Position numbers and translations under genes: made by a program. Shown here one piece after another: positions 8,759 to 17,804 of a stretch of 64,000 bases of DNA. The notes under the pieces were generated by a model. That model worked only from the letters and a program-made list of their open reading frames with translations, was not told the DNA's origin and ran no database searches. Every line of letters begins with the position of its first letter. Position 1 is the first letter of the stretch. This stretch comes from Sediminibacillus massiliensis. GTDB taxonomy: Bacteria > Bacillota > Bacilli > Bacillales > Amphibacillaceae. The stretch lies in assembly GCF_900156915.1 (NCBI RefSeq), contig NZ_LT732535.1, positions 451,120 through 515,119 of the forward strand. The letters run 5' to 3'.

Positions 8759-9837
8759 TGGATTCATTAACTATCCAATCCAGTTCTGGTCAATATAGTG
8801 TTCATGTGGGAACAAAAATAAGACATAATTTGGCAGCTTTGTTAGAGAAAAACTACCAACAAATAATGATCATCACAGACAGTTCTGTTGCAGAGTTATA
8901 TCTGGAGGATATTATTGAATCACTTTCCGGAGGAAGTGAAATCTTCACCACTGTCATACCTGCAGGAGAACAATCTAAAAGCAAGGATGTCTATTTTGAT
9001 TTGATTACGGATTGTCTGGAAGCCAATTTGGACCGCCATTCGCTTATCATAGCACTTGGAGGCGGAGTTGTCGGGGATTTGGCCGGTTTTGTGGCCGCTA
9101 CGTACATGAGAGGGATTGACTATGTGCAGGTTCCGACAACCATTTTGGCGCATGACAGCAGTGTCGGTGGCAAAGTAGCCATAAATCACCCGGAGGGAAA
9201 GAATATGATCGGCAGTTTTTACCCGCCGAGCGGCGTGATATATGATGTCGAAACATTGTATACATTGCCGGAAAGTGAAATTCGTTCAGGTTATGCGGAA
9301 ATCGTGAAACACGGGTTGATCAGTGACGAAATTTACTTTTTGGATGTGGTGGACAATGCGAGTGTTTTTAAACTCTCCGATACTATGCTGATGGACCATA
9401 TTCGCAAAGGAATTGCGGTAAAGGCGGAAATTGTCCAACAAGACGAGAAAGAAACGGGCATACGTCAATTTTTGAATTTCGGACATACTCTCGGCCATGC
9501 ATTGGAGGCGGAGTTAGGCTATGGCAAAATCACTCATGGCGAAGCAGTAGCAGTCGGAATGTTATTCGCCATCAGGGTTAGTGAACATGTCTATGCTATT
9601 GAATTGCCTTATGACAGGCTTTTAAAATGGCTGGAATACAATCGCTACCCACTCCAATTTAAAGATATTGATATTCCTTCTATCATCCATAGAATGAAAA
9701 AAGACAAAAAAGCCAGGGATAAAACAGTTCAAATGGTATTGTTGAAAGGGATTGGAAAACCATCTGTAGAAAAAATAGCGGACAATGATCTTGAAAAGCT
9801 ATTAATACGCTTTTTTAATCAAAATGCTGAGTTATAA
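8758..9837 (+). CDS. aroB: 3-dehydroquinate synthase
   Basis: 359 residues. Family motifs are ALGGGVVGDLAGFVAATYMRG (NAD-binding glycine-rich region, near residue 100), the segment around DSSVGGKVAINHPEGKNMIG, and the zinc-binding histidine region NFGHTLGHALE. It forms 3-dehydroquinate from DAHP in the shikimate pathway. ATG 8758 shares its first base with the aroC stop codon; AAGGTG six bases upstream is the ribosome site. GTG 8749 is a less likely alternative. It is translationally coupled to aroC. Confidence 0.96.
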   Translation: MDSLTIQSSSGQYSVHVGTKIRHNLAALLEKNYQQIMIITDSSVAELYLEDIIESLSGGSEIFTTVIPAGEQSKSKDVYFDLITDCLEANLDRHSLIIALGGGVVGDLAGFVAATYMRGIDYVQVPTTILAHDSSVGGKVAINHPEGKNMIGSFYPPSGVIYDVETLYTLPESEIRSGYAEIVKHGLISDEIYFLDVVDNASVFKLSDTMLMDHIRKGIAVKAEIVQQDEKETGIRQFLNFGHTLGHALEAELGYGKITHGEAVAVGMLFAIRVSEHVYAIELPYDRLLKWLEYNRYPLQFKDIDIPSIIHRMKKDKKARDKTVQMVLLKGIGKPSVEKIADNDLEKLLIRFFNQNAEL

Positions 9838-9856
9838 AAAGAAGGTTGGTGAGTAA

Positions 9857-10219
9857 ATGATCAGGGGAGTAAGGGGAGCCACAACAGTAGAAGAAAATGA
9901 AGGACAACAAATAATCGAGAATACCAAAAAGCTGATCGAAGAAATGGCAGATGCGAATGGCATTATGCCTGATGATATAGCAACGGTTTTGGTATCCATG
10001 ACTACTGACTTGGATGCAGTTTTTCCGGCTAAGGCTTTGAGAAAACTTGAGGGATGGACGTACGTTCCAGTCATGTGTATGCAGGAAATAGAGGTCCGCG
10101 GCAGTCTAAAGCAATGTATTCGAGTAATGATGACGGTCAATACCGACAAGACACAGGAACAAATCAACCATGTATACCATCATAAGGCAAAACAGCTGAG
10201 ACCAGACTTGCTGAAGTAG
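9857..10219 (+). CDS. aroH: Chorismate mutase, AroH class
   Basis: 120 residues, the size of the trimeric B. subtilis AroH enzyme. The start MIRGVRGATTVEENE contains the Arg7 and the following TTVEEN segment typical of this fold. PVMCMQEIEVRGSL contributes the Arg near residue 90 at the active site. It rearranges chorismate to prephenate, the branch to phenylalanine and tyrosine. The ribosome site GAAGGTTGGTGAG precedes ATG 9857. In B. subtilis the trpEDCFBA genes follow aroH; here hisC begins only 16 bases downstream. Confidence 0.96.
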   Translation: MIRGVRGATTVEENEGQQIIENTKKLIEEMADANGIMPDDIATVLVSMTTDLDAVFPAKALRKLEGWTYVPVMCMQEIEVRGSLKQCIRVMMTVNTDKTQEQINHVYHHKAKQLRPDLLK

Positions 10220-10235
10220 AGAGGAGCTTTTTAGA

Positions 10236-11339
10236 ATGGAAGGAAAAGAAGTATTAAAAGGGATGAGTCCTTATAAACCGGGCAAACAAATAAAAGAGGT
10301 CAAAGAAGAGTACGGGTTGGAGCGGATTGTCAAGTTGGCATCAAATGAAAATCCGTTCGGCTTCTCAGACCAGATCAAAATATCAGCCAACGATCTTATA
10401 AAAAACCTGGAAGTATATCCTGATGGATATTCTACAGAGTTGAGGAAGGCACTCGCCGATAAACATCAAGTGAACGGGGATCAGATTGTGTTTGGTTGTG
10501 GATCTGACGAAGTAGTGGAAATCATTTGCCGTACATATTTAGATGCAGGAAAGAATACTGTCATGGCTGCTCCGACATTTCCTCAATACAAACATAATGC
10601 TTTGATTGAGGGAGCAGAAGTCAGAGAAGTTCCTTTAATAGACGGTTACCATGATCTAGATGGTATGCTTTCAAAAATTGATGAAAACACACGAATACTG
10701 TGGCTTTGCTCGCCGAACAATCCCACAGGTACGTTAATCGACAAAGAGAGCTTTGATAATGTGATGGAACAGTGCCCGAGTCATGTGTTGGTTGTAATGG
10801 ATGAAGCGTATTATGAGTATGTTGAAGCCGGTGATGCCCCAGATATCGTCGGTTCGATAAAAGACTACCCGAATCTTATGACATTGAGAACTTTCTCAAA
10901 GGCCTATGGATTAGCGGCACTTCGGGTTGGTTATGGAGTAGCCGATGAGGAAGTGGCAAGATTGCTGAATGTTACCAGAGGGCCTTTCAATACCACCACA
11001 GTAGCACAAAAAGCAGCTCTTACGGCGTTGCAAGATCAGGATTTCCTGACTGCTTCTGTTCAAGAAAACAAGGAAAACAAACGGCAGTTAATGAATTTTT
11101 GCGAGAAAAACAATTTGACGTACTATGATTCTGAAGCTAATTTCTTGTTTATCAAACTTCCGGTTAAGGGAGATCAAATATATGAATTTCTCCTTAGTAA
11201 GGGATTTATTGTAAGGTCCGGTGAAGCTCTTGGACACCCGAATGGAATTAGAGTCACCATTGGAAGCAAAGAGGATATGACACACCTCGAAGAGCACATT
11301 GCAGCATTTCTTGTCTCCGTTGAAGAGGGGATCCAGTAG
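10236..11339 (+). CDS. hisC: Histidinol-phosphate / aromatic amino acid aminotransferase
   Basis: A 367-residue fold-type I PLP aminotransferase. It has LASNENPFG near residue 33, CSPNNPTGT near residue 160, DEAYYEY near residue 190 and the PLP lysine in RTFSKAYGLAALRVGY near residue 220. HisC proteins act in histidine synthesis and, in B. subtilis, also transaminate prephenate-derived keto acids, which explains its place in the aromatic operon. The TAG stop overlaps the GTG start of tyrA by one base. RBS GAGAGGAG precedes ATG 10236. Confidence 0.95.
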   Translation: MEGKEVLKGMSPYKPGKQIKEVKEEYGLERIVKLASNENPFGFSDQIKISANDLIKNLEVYPDGYSTELRKALADKHQVNGDQIVFGCGSDEVVEIICRTYLDAGKNTVMAAPTFPQYKHNALIEGAEVREVPLIDGYHDLDGMLSKIDENTRILWLCSPNNPTGTLIDKESFDNVMEQCPSHVLVVMDEAYYEYVEAGDAPDIVGSIKDYPNLMTLRTFSKAYGLAALRVGYGVADEEVARLLNVTRGPFNTTTVAQKAALTALQDQDFLTASVQENKENKRQLMNFCEKNNLTYYDSEANFLFIKLPVKGDQIYEFLLSKGFIVRSGEALGHPNGIRVTIGSKEDMTHLEEHIAAFLVSVEEGIQ

Positions 11340-12439
11340 TGAAGGAAACAGTATTGGTAGCGGGACTGGGACTGATCGGAGGCTCGCTCGCACTGAGTAT
11401 CAAGCAGACAGGCAGGTATAAAATAGTTGGTTACGATATAAACGGCAAAACGCTCGAATACAGCTTGATGAACGAAATAATTGATGAGGCATGTGGAAAT
11501 TTCGAAGAAGCTGCCGAAGATGCAGATATCATCCTCCTGGCAGCCCCTGTTTCCAAGACTATCGAGCTAATCGGCCGACTATCGGAGTTGGAATGGAAGA
11601 AAGAAGTGATTATTACCGATGCTTCATCGGTTAAAGGTCCGGTTATGAAAGCGGCGCAACTGTTGAAGGATCCGGCGGTTACGTTTATCGGAGGCCATCC
11701 AATGGCGGGATCTCATAAAAAGGGAATCCAGGCTGCGAAATCCCATTTATTCGAAAATGCCATCTATGTTTTGACCCCATTCGAAGACTGTACTGAAGGG
11801 AAACTTGAGAAACTGAAAGAATTACTTGCACAGACAAAGAGTAAATTTATGAAGCTTAAGCCGAAAGAGCATGACGAAATGACGAGTGTCATTTCTCATT
11901 TTCCTCATTTAATCGCTTCATCCCTTGTACACCAGGCAAAGAATTGGCAGGAAACACATTCTTATATCCCTAAACTTGCAGCGGGGGGTTTTCGGGATAT
12001 AACCAGGATCGCTTCGAGCAATCCGGAAATGTGGCAGGATATCTTTTTTCAAAACCGGCATAGCATGACACAATTGCTTCAGGATTGGATTTCGGAAATG
12101 GAGTCGTTAAAGCTGCTGCTAGAAACCGGCAACAAACATTCCATGTATGATTACTTGCAACAAGCAAAGGAATATCGAGATGGGCTTGGCCACAAACAAA
12201 AAGGTGCAATCCCGTCATTTTATGATTTGTTCGTGGATATCAGAGACCAGCCAGGAGCACTGCTCCGAGTGGTTGAGCTTTTGGCGGGTAGGAATATAAG
12301 TATTAATAATATTGAAATACTTGAAATCAGAGAAGGAATAACCGGTGTCTTGAGATTGAGTTTCCAGGATAAGATTTATCAAATGGAAGCAGAGCAGACA
12401 CTGGGTGATAAAGGGTATGAAACCATGATTCAGGACTAA
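11339..12439 (+). CDS. tyrA: Prephenate dehydrogenase
   Basis: 366 residues. The N-terminal Rossmann fold starts with VAGLGLIGGSLALS. GGHPMAGSHKKG near residue 115 is a substrate-site signature. The C-terminal part (about residues 295-366) looks like an ACT regulatory domain, starting FYDLFVDIRDQPGALLRVVE. It converts prephenate to 4-hydroxyphenylpyruvate for tyrosine synthesis, and the ACT domain suggests feedback control by an aromatic amino acid. The GTG start overlaps the hisC stop, indicating coupled translation. Confidence 0.95.
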   Translation: MKETVLVAGLGLIGGSLALSIKQTGRYKIVGYDINGKTLEYSLMNEIIDEACGNFEEAAEDADIILLAAPVSKTIELIGRLSELEWKKEVIITDASSVKGPVMKAAQLLKDPAVTFIGGHPMAGSHKKGIQAAKSHLFENAIYVLTPFEDCTEGKLEKLKELLAQTKSKFMKLKPKEHDEMTSVISHFPHLIASSLVHQAKNWQETHSYIPKLAAGGFRDITRIASSNPEMWQDIFFQNRHSMTQLLQDWISEMESLKLLLETGNKHSMYDYLQQAKEYRDGLGHKQKGAIPSFYDLFVDIRDQPGALLRVVELLAGRNISINNIEILEIREGITGVLRLSFQDKIYQMEAEQTLGDKGYETMIQD

Positions 12440-12454
12440 GGGGAATTATAAAAT

Positions 12455-13750
12455 ATGACTAAGACGCTGAAAAAAGTTGAATCATCTTTGCACGGGAAGA
12501 TTTCAGTTCCTGGAGACAAGTCCATTTCTCACCGGGCCGTGATATTTGGCTCGCTGGCAGAAGGGAAAACAGAAATAACCGGTTTTTTAGACGGCGAAGA
12601 CTGTATGAGAACCATCGATGCCTTTGAAGCTTTGGGGGTCAAAATTGAGAAGGACGAACAATCAATAATAATCCATGGCAATGGAGTAAGCGGATTGAAA
12701 GAGCCTGAAAGACCGATCTATCTAGGCAATTCAGGAACCACCGCAAGACTTATAATGGGAGTTCTTGCCGGTCTGCCTTTCCATTGTGTATTACATGGTG
12801 ATGAGTCGTTGTCAAACAGACCGATGGATCGCATAACCGTACCGCTCAGGAAAATGGGTGCAAATATTGATGGACGGGAAGAAGGAAAATACCTGCCGAT
12901 TTCCATAAGGGGGGGCAATTTGCGAAACATTCAATTCCAAAGCCCTGTAAAAAGCGCCCAAGTAAAATCCGGAGTGTTATTAGCCGGTCTGCTCGCTGAT
13001 GGAAAAACAGAAGTAAAGGAATCGGCGATAACCCGGGATCATACAGAACGGATGCTTCAAGCATTCGGGGGGATGGTTTCGGTTGAGGAGGACCGCATTT
13101 CCATTGATGGCAAGCAATCATTAAGAGGAGCTAATGTCCAGGTTCCAGGAGATATTTCCTCTGCATCATTTTTTCTGGTAGCTGCGGCGATAGTCGAAAA
13201 GAGTCATGTCACGCTTGAGAATGTAGGTTTGAACCAGACAAGGACCGGTATATTGGATGTATTGAAAAAAATGGGTGCTTCCATCCAGGTCAAAGTAAAA
13301 GATCCAATTGGCGGAGAACCTATCGGAGATATTACCGTGTCTTATGCTCCGTTGAAAGGGACTGTAATTGAAGGAGATATCATCCCGCGGCTTATCGATG
13401 AATTGCCGGTAGTGGCACTACTGGCTACACAGGCAGAAGGCGAAACCATCATAAGAGATGCCGAAGAGTTAAGATACAAGGAAACAGATAGGATCGCAGC
13501 AGTAGTGGAAACGTTGAAAACTTTCGGGGCAGATATCTCTGGTACGGAAGATGGAATGATCATCAACGGTAAAACTGAACTTTCGGGTGCCAAAGCAGAC
13601 TCATACGGCGACCACCGCATCGGGATGATGATTGCGATTGCTTCTCTTATCGCCAAGGGTGAAGTCCAGTTGACGAATCCGGAATGCATCAATATATCCT
13701 ATCCGGAATTTTTCGATGATCTGGCTAAAATTTCTTCCACATTATCATAG
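12455..13750 (+). CDS. aroA: 5-enolpyruvylshikimate-3-phosphate synthase
   Basis: 431 residues, two-domain EPSP synthase. Signatures are PGDKSISHRAV at the N-terminus, LGNSGTTARLIMG near residue 90, and the C-terminal DHRIGMMIAIA. ELRYKETDRI supplies conserved catalytic residues near residue 340. It joins shikimate-3-phosphate and PEP, the step before aroC. The B. subtilis gene is called aroE. AAGGGGA at 12438-12444 is the ribosome site for ATG 12455. No terminator follows, so the operon continues into the unrecognised gene at 13802. Confidence 0.97.
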   Translation: MTKTLKKVESSLHGKISVPGDKSISHRAVIFGSLAEGKTEITGFLDGEDCMRTIDAFEALGVKIEKDEQSIIIHGNGVSGLKEPERPIYLGNSGTTARLIMGVLAGLPFHCVLHGDESLSNRPMDRITVPLRKMGANIDGREEGKYLPISIRGGNLRNIQFQSPVKSAQVKSGVLLAGLLADGKTEVKESAITRDHTERMLQAFGGMVSVEEDRISIDGKQSLRGANVQVPGDISSASFFLVAAAIVEKSHVTLENVGLNQTRTGILDVLKKMGASIQVKVKDPIGGEPIGDITVSYAPLKGTVIEGDIIPRLIDELPVVALLATQAEGETIIRDAEELRYKETDRIAAVVETLKTFGADISGTEDGMIINGKTELSGAKADSYGDHRIGMMIAIASLIAKGEVQLTNPECINISYPEFFDDLAKISSTLS

Positions 13751-13801
13751 TATGGCTGACACCTTCATACCTTGTACAAATCCATAAGGAGGAGTACAAG
13801 T

Positions 13802-14674
13802 ATGGAGGTTTACTGTTTTTACAGCGATCTTATTTACGAAGAAGAGAATTGGCAGTCAAAATGTATACATGTGGAAGATGGAAGATTTGTAAGATCACAT
13901 AAAGTGAACCCGGTAGAAATGGTGGTGGATGGCTTCTGGATCGGACCCGGAAAAGTTTATGTTGATATGGAAGAACCGGTTTACTTTCAAGCCAATTCGA
14001 AGGAAACGGTCAAAAGTTATATTGATCGTGGTTGTACATTATTACTCTGTCAGCTGCCTGTATACAGCAGCCAGCACTTCAAAAGGAAGTTTTATCAATT
14101 CAAAGAAAAACTTGCATATCTTCCTATCGATTATATGATCGTTCCCCGAATACCTCTCCCATATTTAAAGACTGAACAGATACGCTTTTTCGGAAGGAAG
14201 AGACTTCCTTTTATCATTGTTGAGCTTGCTACTGAGAAAGAATTGTGGAAAGTGAAATGGGAGTGGATTCAACAAGCACAAAGCTTGTCGGGGATCCATC
14301 TTTTTTTCACCATGGAAAACAATCAGGCTCCGGACAAACATGTCTTACACGCTTGGAAACATGTCGTCGATTCGTTTCTCATTTCCTCTTCCTATGAAGA
14401 AATATCTCATCTCCCTTTGCCGAAAAAATTGCTGAGGATAACAGGAATTTCCCCATATAAAGGCGAATTATTACCTCAAGGCAGTGCAGACTATAATTTA
14501 TTTCCGATTGATAAATTCCCATCCATTGATGAACCCGAAAAATTCCGATATCATAAAGCTAGTCCGGTTGTTACAGTTGCTGGAGGAAAAGTGGTAATGG
14601 CCAACCAGCAAGTAGAACCGGAGATAGGAAGAGGATATTATCAAAAAGTCTCAATACCGAGACATTTTTTGTGA
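13802..14674 (+). CDS. Unrecognised protein with remnants of an amidohydrolase-like frame
   Basis: A 290-residue soluble protein of no family I can name. AAGGAGGAG at 13786-13794 fixes the start at ATG 13802 rather than the in-frame codon at 13772. Residues 41-57 (VVDGFWIGPGKVYVDME) and about 266-284 (SPVVTVAGGKVVMANQQV) resemble the two beta-sandwich ends that flank amidohydrolase barrels, where PG-x-ID-x-H-x-H and VxxGGKxV normally occur. No HxH metal site follows, so if related it is probably not a metallohydrolase. It sits between aroA and ypiA with no terminator on either side, so it is likely co-expressed with the aromatic operon. Confidence 0.6.
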   Translation: MEVYCFYSDLIYEEENWQSKCIHVEDGRFVRSHKVNPVEMVVDGFWIGPGKVYVDMEEPVYFQANSKETVKSYIDRGCTLLLCQLPVYSSQHFKRKFYQFKEKLAYLPIDYMIVPRIPLPYLKTEQIRFFGRKRLPFIIVELATEKELWKVKWEWIQQAQSLSGIHLFFTMENNQAPDKHVLHAWKHVVDSFLISSSYEEISHLPLPKKLLRITGISPYKGELLPQGSADYNLFPIDKFPSIDEPEKFRYHKASPVVTVAGGKVVMANQQVEPEIGRGYYQKVSIPRHFL

Positions 14675-14732
14675 ATAGAGCAGATAATCGCAGGAATTGA
14701 TGACTGTGTTGTAGAAAGAAAGGGTGTTCCAG

Positions 14733-15995
14733 ATGGAGGAAATACATCAAGCGATCAAATTGATGGAGCAAAATAAAACGGAAGAAGCAATTCAGGCACT
14801 GGAGAGTTATCTTCCTTCAGCAAACGAAGAAGAAAAGTACACAATTGCGGAATTGTATATGCAATGGGGAATGCTGGAAGAGGCCAAGCATATATTGAAT
14901 GTTCTTTCCCAACAATATCCAGCGGAGCCGGAACTGAAATTGATGCTTGCCGAGATACACATCGATTTAAACGAAGACGAAGAGGCCATCGATGTGCTCA
15001 ACAGATTCACACCAGAAGATGAGGAATACTTAGAGGCCTTGATTCAATTAGCGGATCTATATCAGGCCCAAGGGTTATTCGAAGTTTCCGAACAAAAACT
15101 ACTAGAAGCGAAAAATATCGATCCACTGGAACCCGTTATTGACTTTGCGCTGGGTGAACTGGCTTTCTCTACGGGAGAGTATCAAAAATCTATCCCATAT
15201 TATGAAAAAGTTTATGACAACCAACGGGTGATAGGAGATATAGAAGTGGGGATCAGGCTGGCGGAAGCCTATGCTGCCACAGGAGAGTTTGAAAAAGCCA
15301 TTGAGTACTATCAGGAATCGGAAAGTGAAAATCCGGATAACCTCTTTAAATACGGATTTACGGCTTATAGAGCCGGACGCCTGGATATCGCTATCAAGGT
15401 GTGGGAACAACTTGTAAGAAACGATCCATATTACCAATCGGTTTATTTGTTCCTTGCACAGTCGTATGAGTCGGAAGGAATGGTGCAGGAAGCTTACGAC
15501 ACTGCAAAAAAAGGCCTGAATACCGATGAATTCAATAAGGAGCTGTATCACCTTGCCGGAGTATTGGCACACAGGCTGGGAGATCAAGGAGAAAGCTACA
15601 GACTTGTAAGAGAAGCGGTATCTTTAGACCCGGGCTTTAAAGAAGCGGTCCTTTTCTTGGTGGAAAATTACAAGGACAACGAGGACTATGAATCTGTCGC
15701 AGAGTTGTTATCGACTCTTCTGGAGAATGGGGAAGAAGATGCAAGCTATAAATGGGAACTTGCCAAAGCTTATCGAGAGACAGAATCATATGATGAGGCA
15801 TTAATTCAGTACCAGGAAGCATATAATAATTTTAAAGAAGACTCAGATTTTCTTAAAGAATACGGGTATTTTCTAGTGGAAGAGGGGAGGACAGAAACAG
15901 CAAAAGAAGTGTTTTCCAAGTATTTATTGTTGGACCCTGCTGATTATGAAGTGGAAGAATATCTAATCCGATTATCCCAAAGTGAGGAATTTTAA
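14733..15995 (+). CDS. ypiA: YpiA-like tetratricopeptide repeat protein
   Basis: 420 residues made almost entirely of helix-turn-helix TPR units. Repeats such as YLEALIQLADLYQAQGLFEV and YKWELAKAYRETESYDEAL recur every ~34 residues. The protein is strongly acidic. TPR arrays mediate protein-protein contacts; the partner is unknown. ATG 14733 with GAAAGGGTG upstream is preferred to GTG 14724. The order aroA-(unknown)-ypiA-ypiB-ypiF-qcrA follows B. subtilis, where ypiA also lies next to aroE/aroA. It is probably part of the same transcription unit as ypiB, which starts 29 bases after it. Confidence 0.85.
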   Translation: MEEIHQAIKLMEQNKTEEAIQALESYLPSANEEEKYTIAELYMQWGMLEEAKHILNVLSQQYPAEPELKLMLAEIHIDLNEDEEAIDVLNRFTPEDEEYLEALIQLADLYQAQGLFEVSEQKLLEAKNIDPLEPVIDFALGELAFSTGEYQKSIPYYEKVYDNQRVIGDIEVGIRLAEAYAATGEFEKAIEYYQESESENPDNLFKYGFTAYRAGRLDIAIKVWEQLVRNDPYYQSVYLFLAQSYESEGMVQEAYDTAKKGLNTDEFNKELYHLAGVLAHRLGDQGESYRLVREAVSLDPGFKEAVLFLVENYKDNEDYESVAELLSTLLENGEEDASYKWELAKAYRETESYDEALIQYQEAYNNFKEDSDFLKEYGYFLVEEGRTETAKEVFSKYLLLDPADYEVEEYLIRLSQSEEF

Positions 15996-16024
15996 CTCTC
16001 TTTCAAAAAGGAGGGAGCACCAAT

Positions 16025-16594
16025 TTGAATACACCCATTTCTATAAAAGATAAAAAAGAATTTATTCGTTGGTTTTTAAGAAATTATCAATTGAAAAGAA
16101 GAGAAAGCGTATGGATACTTAACTATTTGATCAATCATGAAAAGCTGTTGGAAAAGGTCCATTTTATCAGGGAAGCCCGTTACTGCCCCCGTGGTATCGT
16201 CATCTCTTCTTATTGTTCTGAAGAGGCGCCGTTCCGCTTTTATAAGAACCATATTGTAACAACAGATGCCGAGAAATCTTTTCACGATATTCGGTTGAAC
16301 CGGAAAGAACCTGTGTATATTCAGCTCAATTTTAAAAATTCACACCAATGTGCATCGTATGTGGCTGTATTGGAAGACAATCCGTTCTTGCCGGATGATT
16401 ACTTCATAACCGAAAAGGACCAAATCGCCGCAAAGGATTTACTGGAGAGCTCTATTTTTGAAACGCAAAAAGAAAAAATACAGAAAAAAATAGACTATGC
16501 CTTGGATAATAGAGACAAAGAAGAATTCCAAAGACTATCCATTAGCCTGAAAAAACTTGAGGAACAGTATGCCCACCATGTCAACTCTAAATAA
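16025..16594 (+). CDS. ypiB: YpiB family protein (UPF0302, IDEAL domain)
   Basis: 189 residues. The main body, beginning TPISIKDKKEFIRWFLRNYQ, is the UPF0302 region. The C-terminal part (about residues 145-189, with a basic coiled segment and FQRLSISLKKLEEQY) fits an IDEAL-type tail. In B. subtilis YpiB has been linked to control of lipopolysaccharide-independent processes such as quinol oxidase expression, but I regard its function here as unknown. TTG start at 16025 follows AAGGAGG at 16008-16014. It is the last gene before a strong terminator. Confidence 0.85.
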   Translation: MNTPISIKDKKEFIRWFLRNYQLKRRESVWILNYLINHEKLLEKVHFIREARYCPRGIVISSYCSEEAPFRFYKNHIVTTDAEKSFHDIRLNRKEPVYIQLNFKNSHQCASYVAVLEDNPFLPDDYFITEKDQIAAKDLLESSIFETQKEKIQKKIDYALDNRDKEEFQRLSISLKKLEEQYAHHVNSK

Positions 16595-16615
16595 ATGGCT
16601 TAAACGGGAATTATG

Positions 16616-16657
16616 GAAGACAAATTTTGCTTAGCTAAGTGAAATTTGTCTTCTTTT
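16616..16657 (+). terminator. Strong terminator of the aromatic-ypi operon
   Basis: A perfect 12-bp stem (GAAGACAAATTT/AAATTTGTCTTC) encloses a 14-base loop that itself contains the palindrome CTTAGCTAAG. TTTTAT follows. Confidence 0.88.
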
Positions 16658-16705
16658 ATGATAATTTTAGATAAGCGAGATAGAATAAGAAAGGAAGTGA
16701 AAGCT

Positions 16706-17164
16706 ATGCGTTGGACGAAAAGTGACTTGGACCTGTATTTTTCGGCTGAAGAATATGTGGACACCCTGCTTCTGCCGCTTCTCCCAATATCCCTTGAGGA
16801 CAACAGTTCAATGGAAAAAAGTTCGATTCAATCCGAGTCGATGAGCATTTTTGTCAATCAAATGGAGAAGCTGTATAAAGGAAGGATTTTTTTGTTTCCT
16901 ACATATAATTATCTTTCTTCTGCTGATTTGGAAAAAGAAACTGCCAGATTGAACGAATGGGTTTCGAAGGCGATGGACAAGCCGTTTCAGCATGTTTTCT
17001 TTTTTACATTCGACCATCACTGGAAAAAACACGAACGGAATTTGGAAGGAAATCTACTTTGGCTTCCAGCAATACAATCCGGCGATATGCATGCTGCCGA
17101 GACACAAAACATCATAAAGGAACAAATAGCCCAGATTACCGAATTGATCAAATCTTACTGGTAG
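16706..17164 (+). CDS. ypiF: YpiF family protein (DUF2487)
   Basis: 152 residues starting MRWTKSDLDLYFSAEEYVDT. I recall this as DUF2487, typified by B. subtilis YpiF, which sits directly before qcrA as here. No transmembrane segment or signal peptide is visible and no catalytic motif is evident. AAAGGAAGTGA at 16691-16701 sets ATG 16706. A terminator separates it from ypiB and a separate promoter precedes qcrA, so it may be transcribed alone. Function is unknown. Confidence 0.8.
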   Translation: MRWTKSDLDLYFSAEEYVDTLLLPLLPISLEDNSSMEKSSIQSESMSIFVNQMEKLYKGRIFLFPTYNYLSSADLEKETARLNEWVSKAMDKPFQHVFFFTFDHHWKKHERNLEGNLLWLPAIQSGDMHAAETQNIIKEQIAQITELIKSYW

Positions 17165-17197
17165 TCCGGAAACTTGTATTGTAAGGCTGATAATTTA

Positions 17198-17226
17198 TTG
17201 ACCGGACAAACAGTTTGCGCTATCAT
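17198..17226 (+). promoter_or_regulatory. Sigma-A promoter of qcrABC
   Basis: TTGACC and TATCAT with 17 bp between them. The predicted start lies near 17233. An inverted repeat CATGGTAA/TTACCATG (17224-17231 and 17251-17258) spans the -10 and start region and could be an operator or leader hairpin. Confidence 0.7.
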
Positions 17227-17291
17227 GGTAATGTCCTAGTAAACTTATATTTACCATGTATGTCGGATTTTAGCATAGAGGGGGGTAAACC

Positions 17292-17801
17292 ATGAGTGAA
17301 AAGAAACAACAAGTATCCCGTCGTCAATTTCTAAACTATACACTTACAGGTGTTGGGGGGTTTATGGCTGCCGGTATGCTTGCGCCAATGGTTCGGTTCG
17401 CGATTGATCCGGTATTGACTGCACAGACTTCAGGTGATTTCAAATCTGTTGCCAATGTGGACGACATTACCGAAGAACCGCAGCGAGTCGATTGGGAAAT
17501 TGACCAGGTTGATGCCTGGTATGAATCTACTGTAACGAAAACTGCGTGGGTGTATAAAGATGAAAATGGCGATATTGTTGCGTTGTCGCCAATTTGTAAA
17601 CACCTTGGCTGTATGGTTACTTGGGCTGGGTCGGAAGAGTATCCAGACGAATTTTTCTGTCCTTGCCATGAAGGGCGTTATTACAAAAGTGGAGAAAACG
17701 TACCTGGTACTCCGCCTTCAGAGGGCTTGGACTATTATGAGTACAAGATTGAAAATGGTTCTTTATTGCTTGGACCTACTAAACCGAGAGGGGAGGCGTA
17801 A
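17292..17801 (+). CDS. qcrA: Menaquinol:cytochrome c reductase, Rieske iron-sulfur subunit
   Basis: 169 residues. The N-terminus has a twin-arginine motif, SRRQFL at residues 9-14, followed by a hydrophobic segment that serves as signal anchor. The Rieske cluster ligands are Cys102, His104, Cys123 and His126 (CKHLGC and CPCHEG), with Cys107 and Cys125 forming the usual disulfide. It accepts electrons from menaquinol and passes them to the cytochrome subunits. The B. subtilis homologue is a Tat substrate, which links it to the tat genes at 60.3-61.5 kb. First gene of qcrABC; the stop is four bases from qcrB. Confidence 0.97.
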   Translation: MSEKKQQVSRRQFLNYTLTGVGGFMAAGMLAPMVRFAIDPVLTAQTSGDFKSVANVDDITEEPQRVDWEIDQVDAWYESTVTKTAWVYKDENGDIVALSPICKHLGCMVTWAGSEEYPDEFFCPCHEGRYYKSGENVPGTPPSEGLDYYEYKIENGSLLLGPTKPRGEA

Positions 17802-17804
17802 TAG

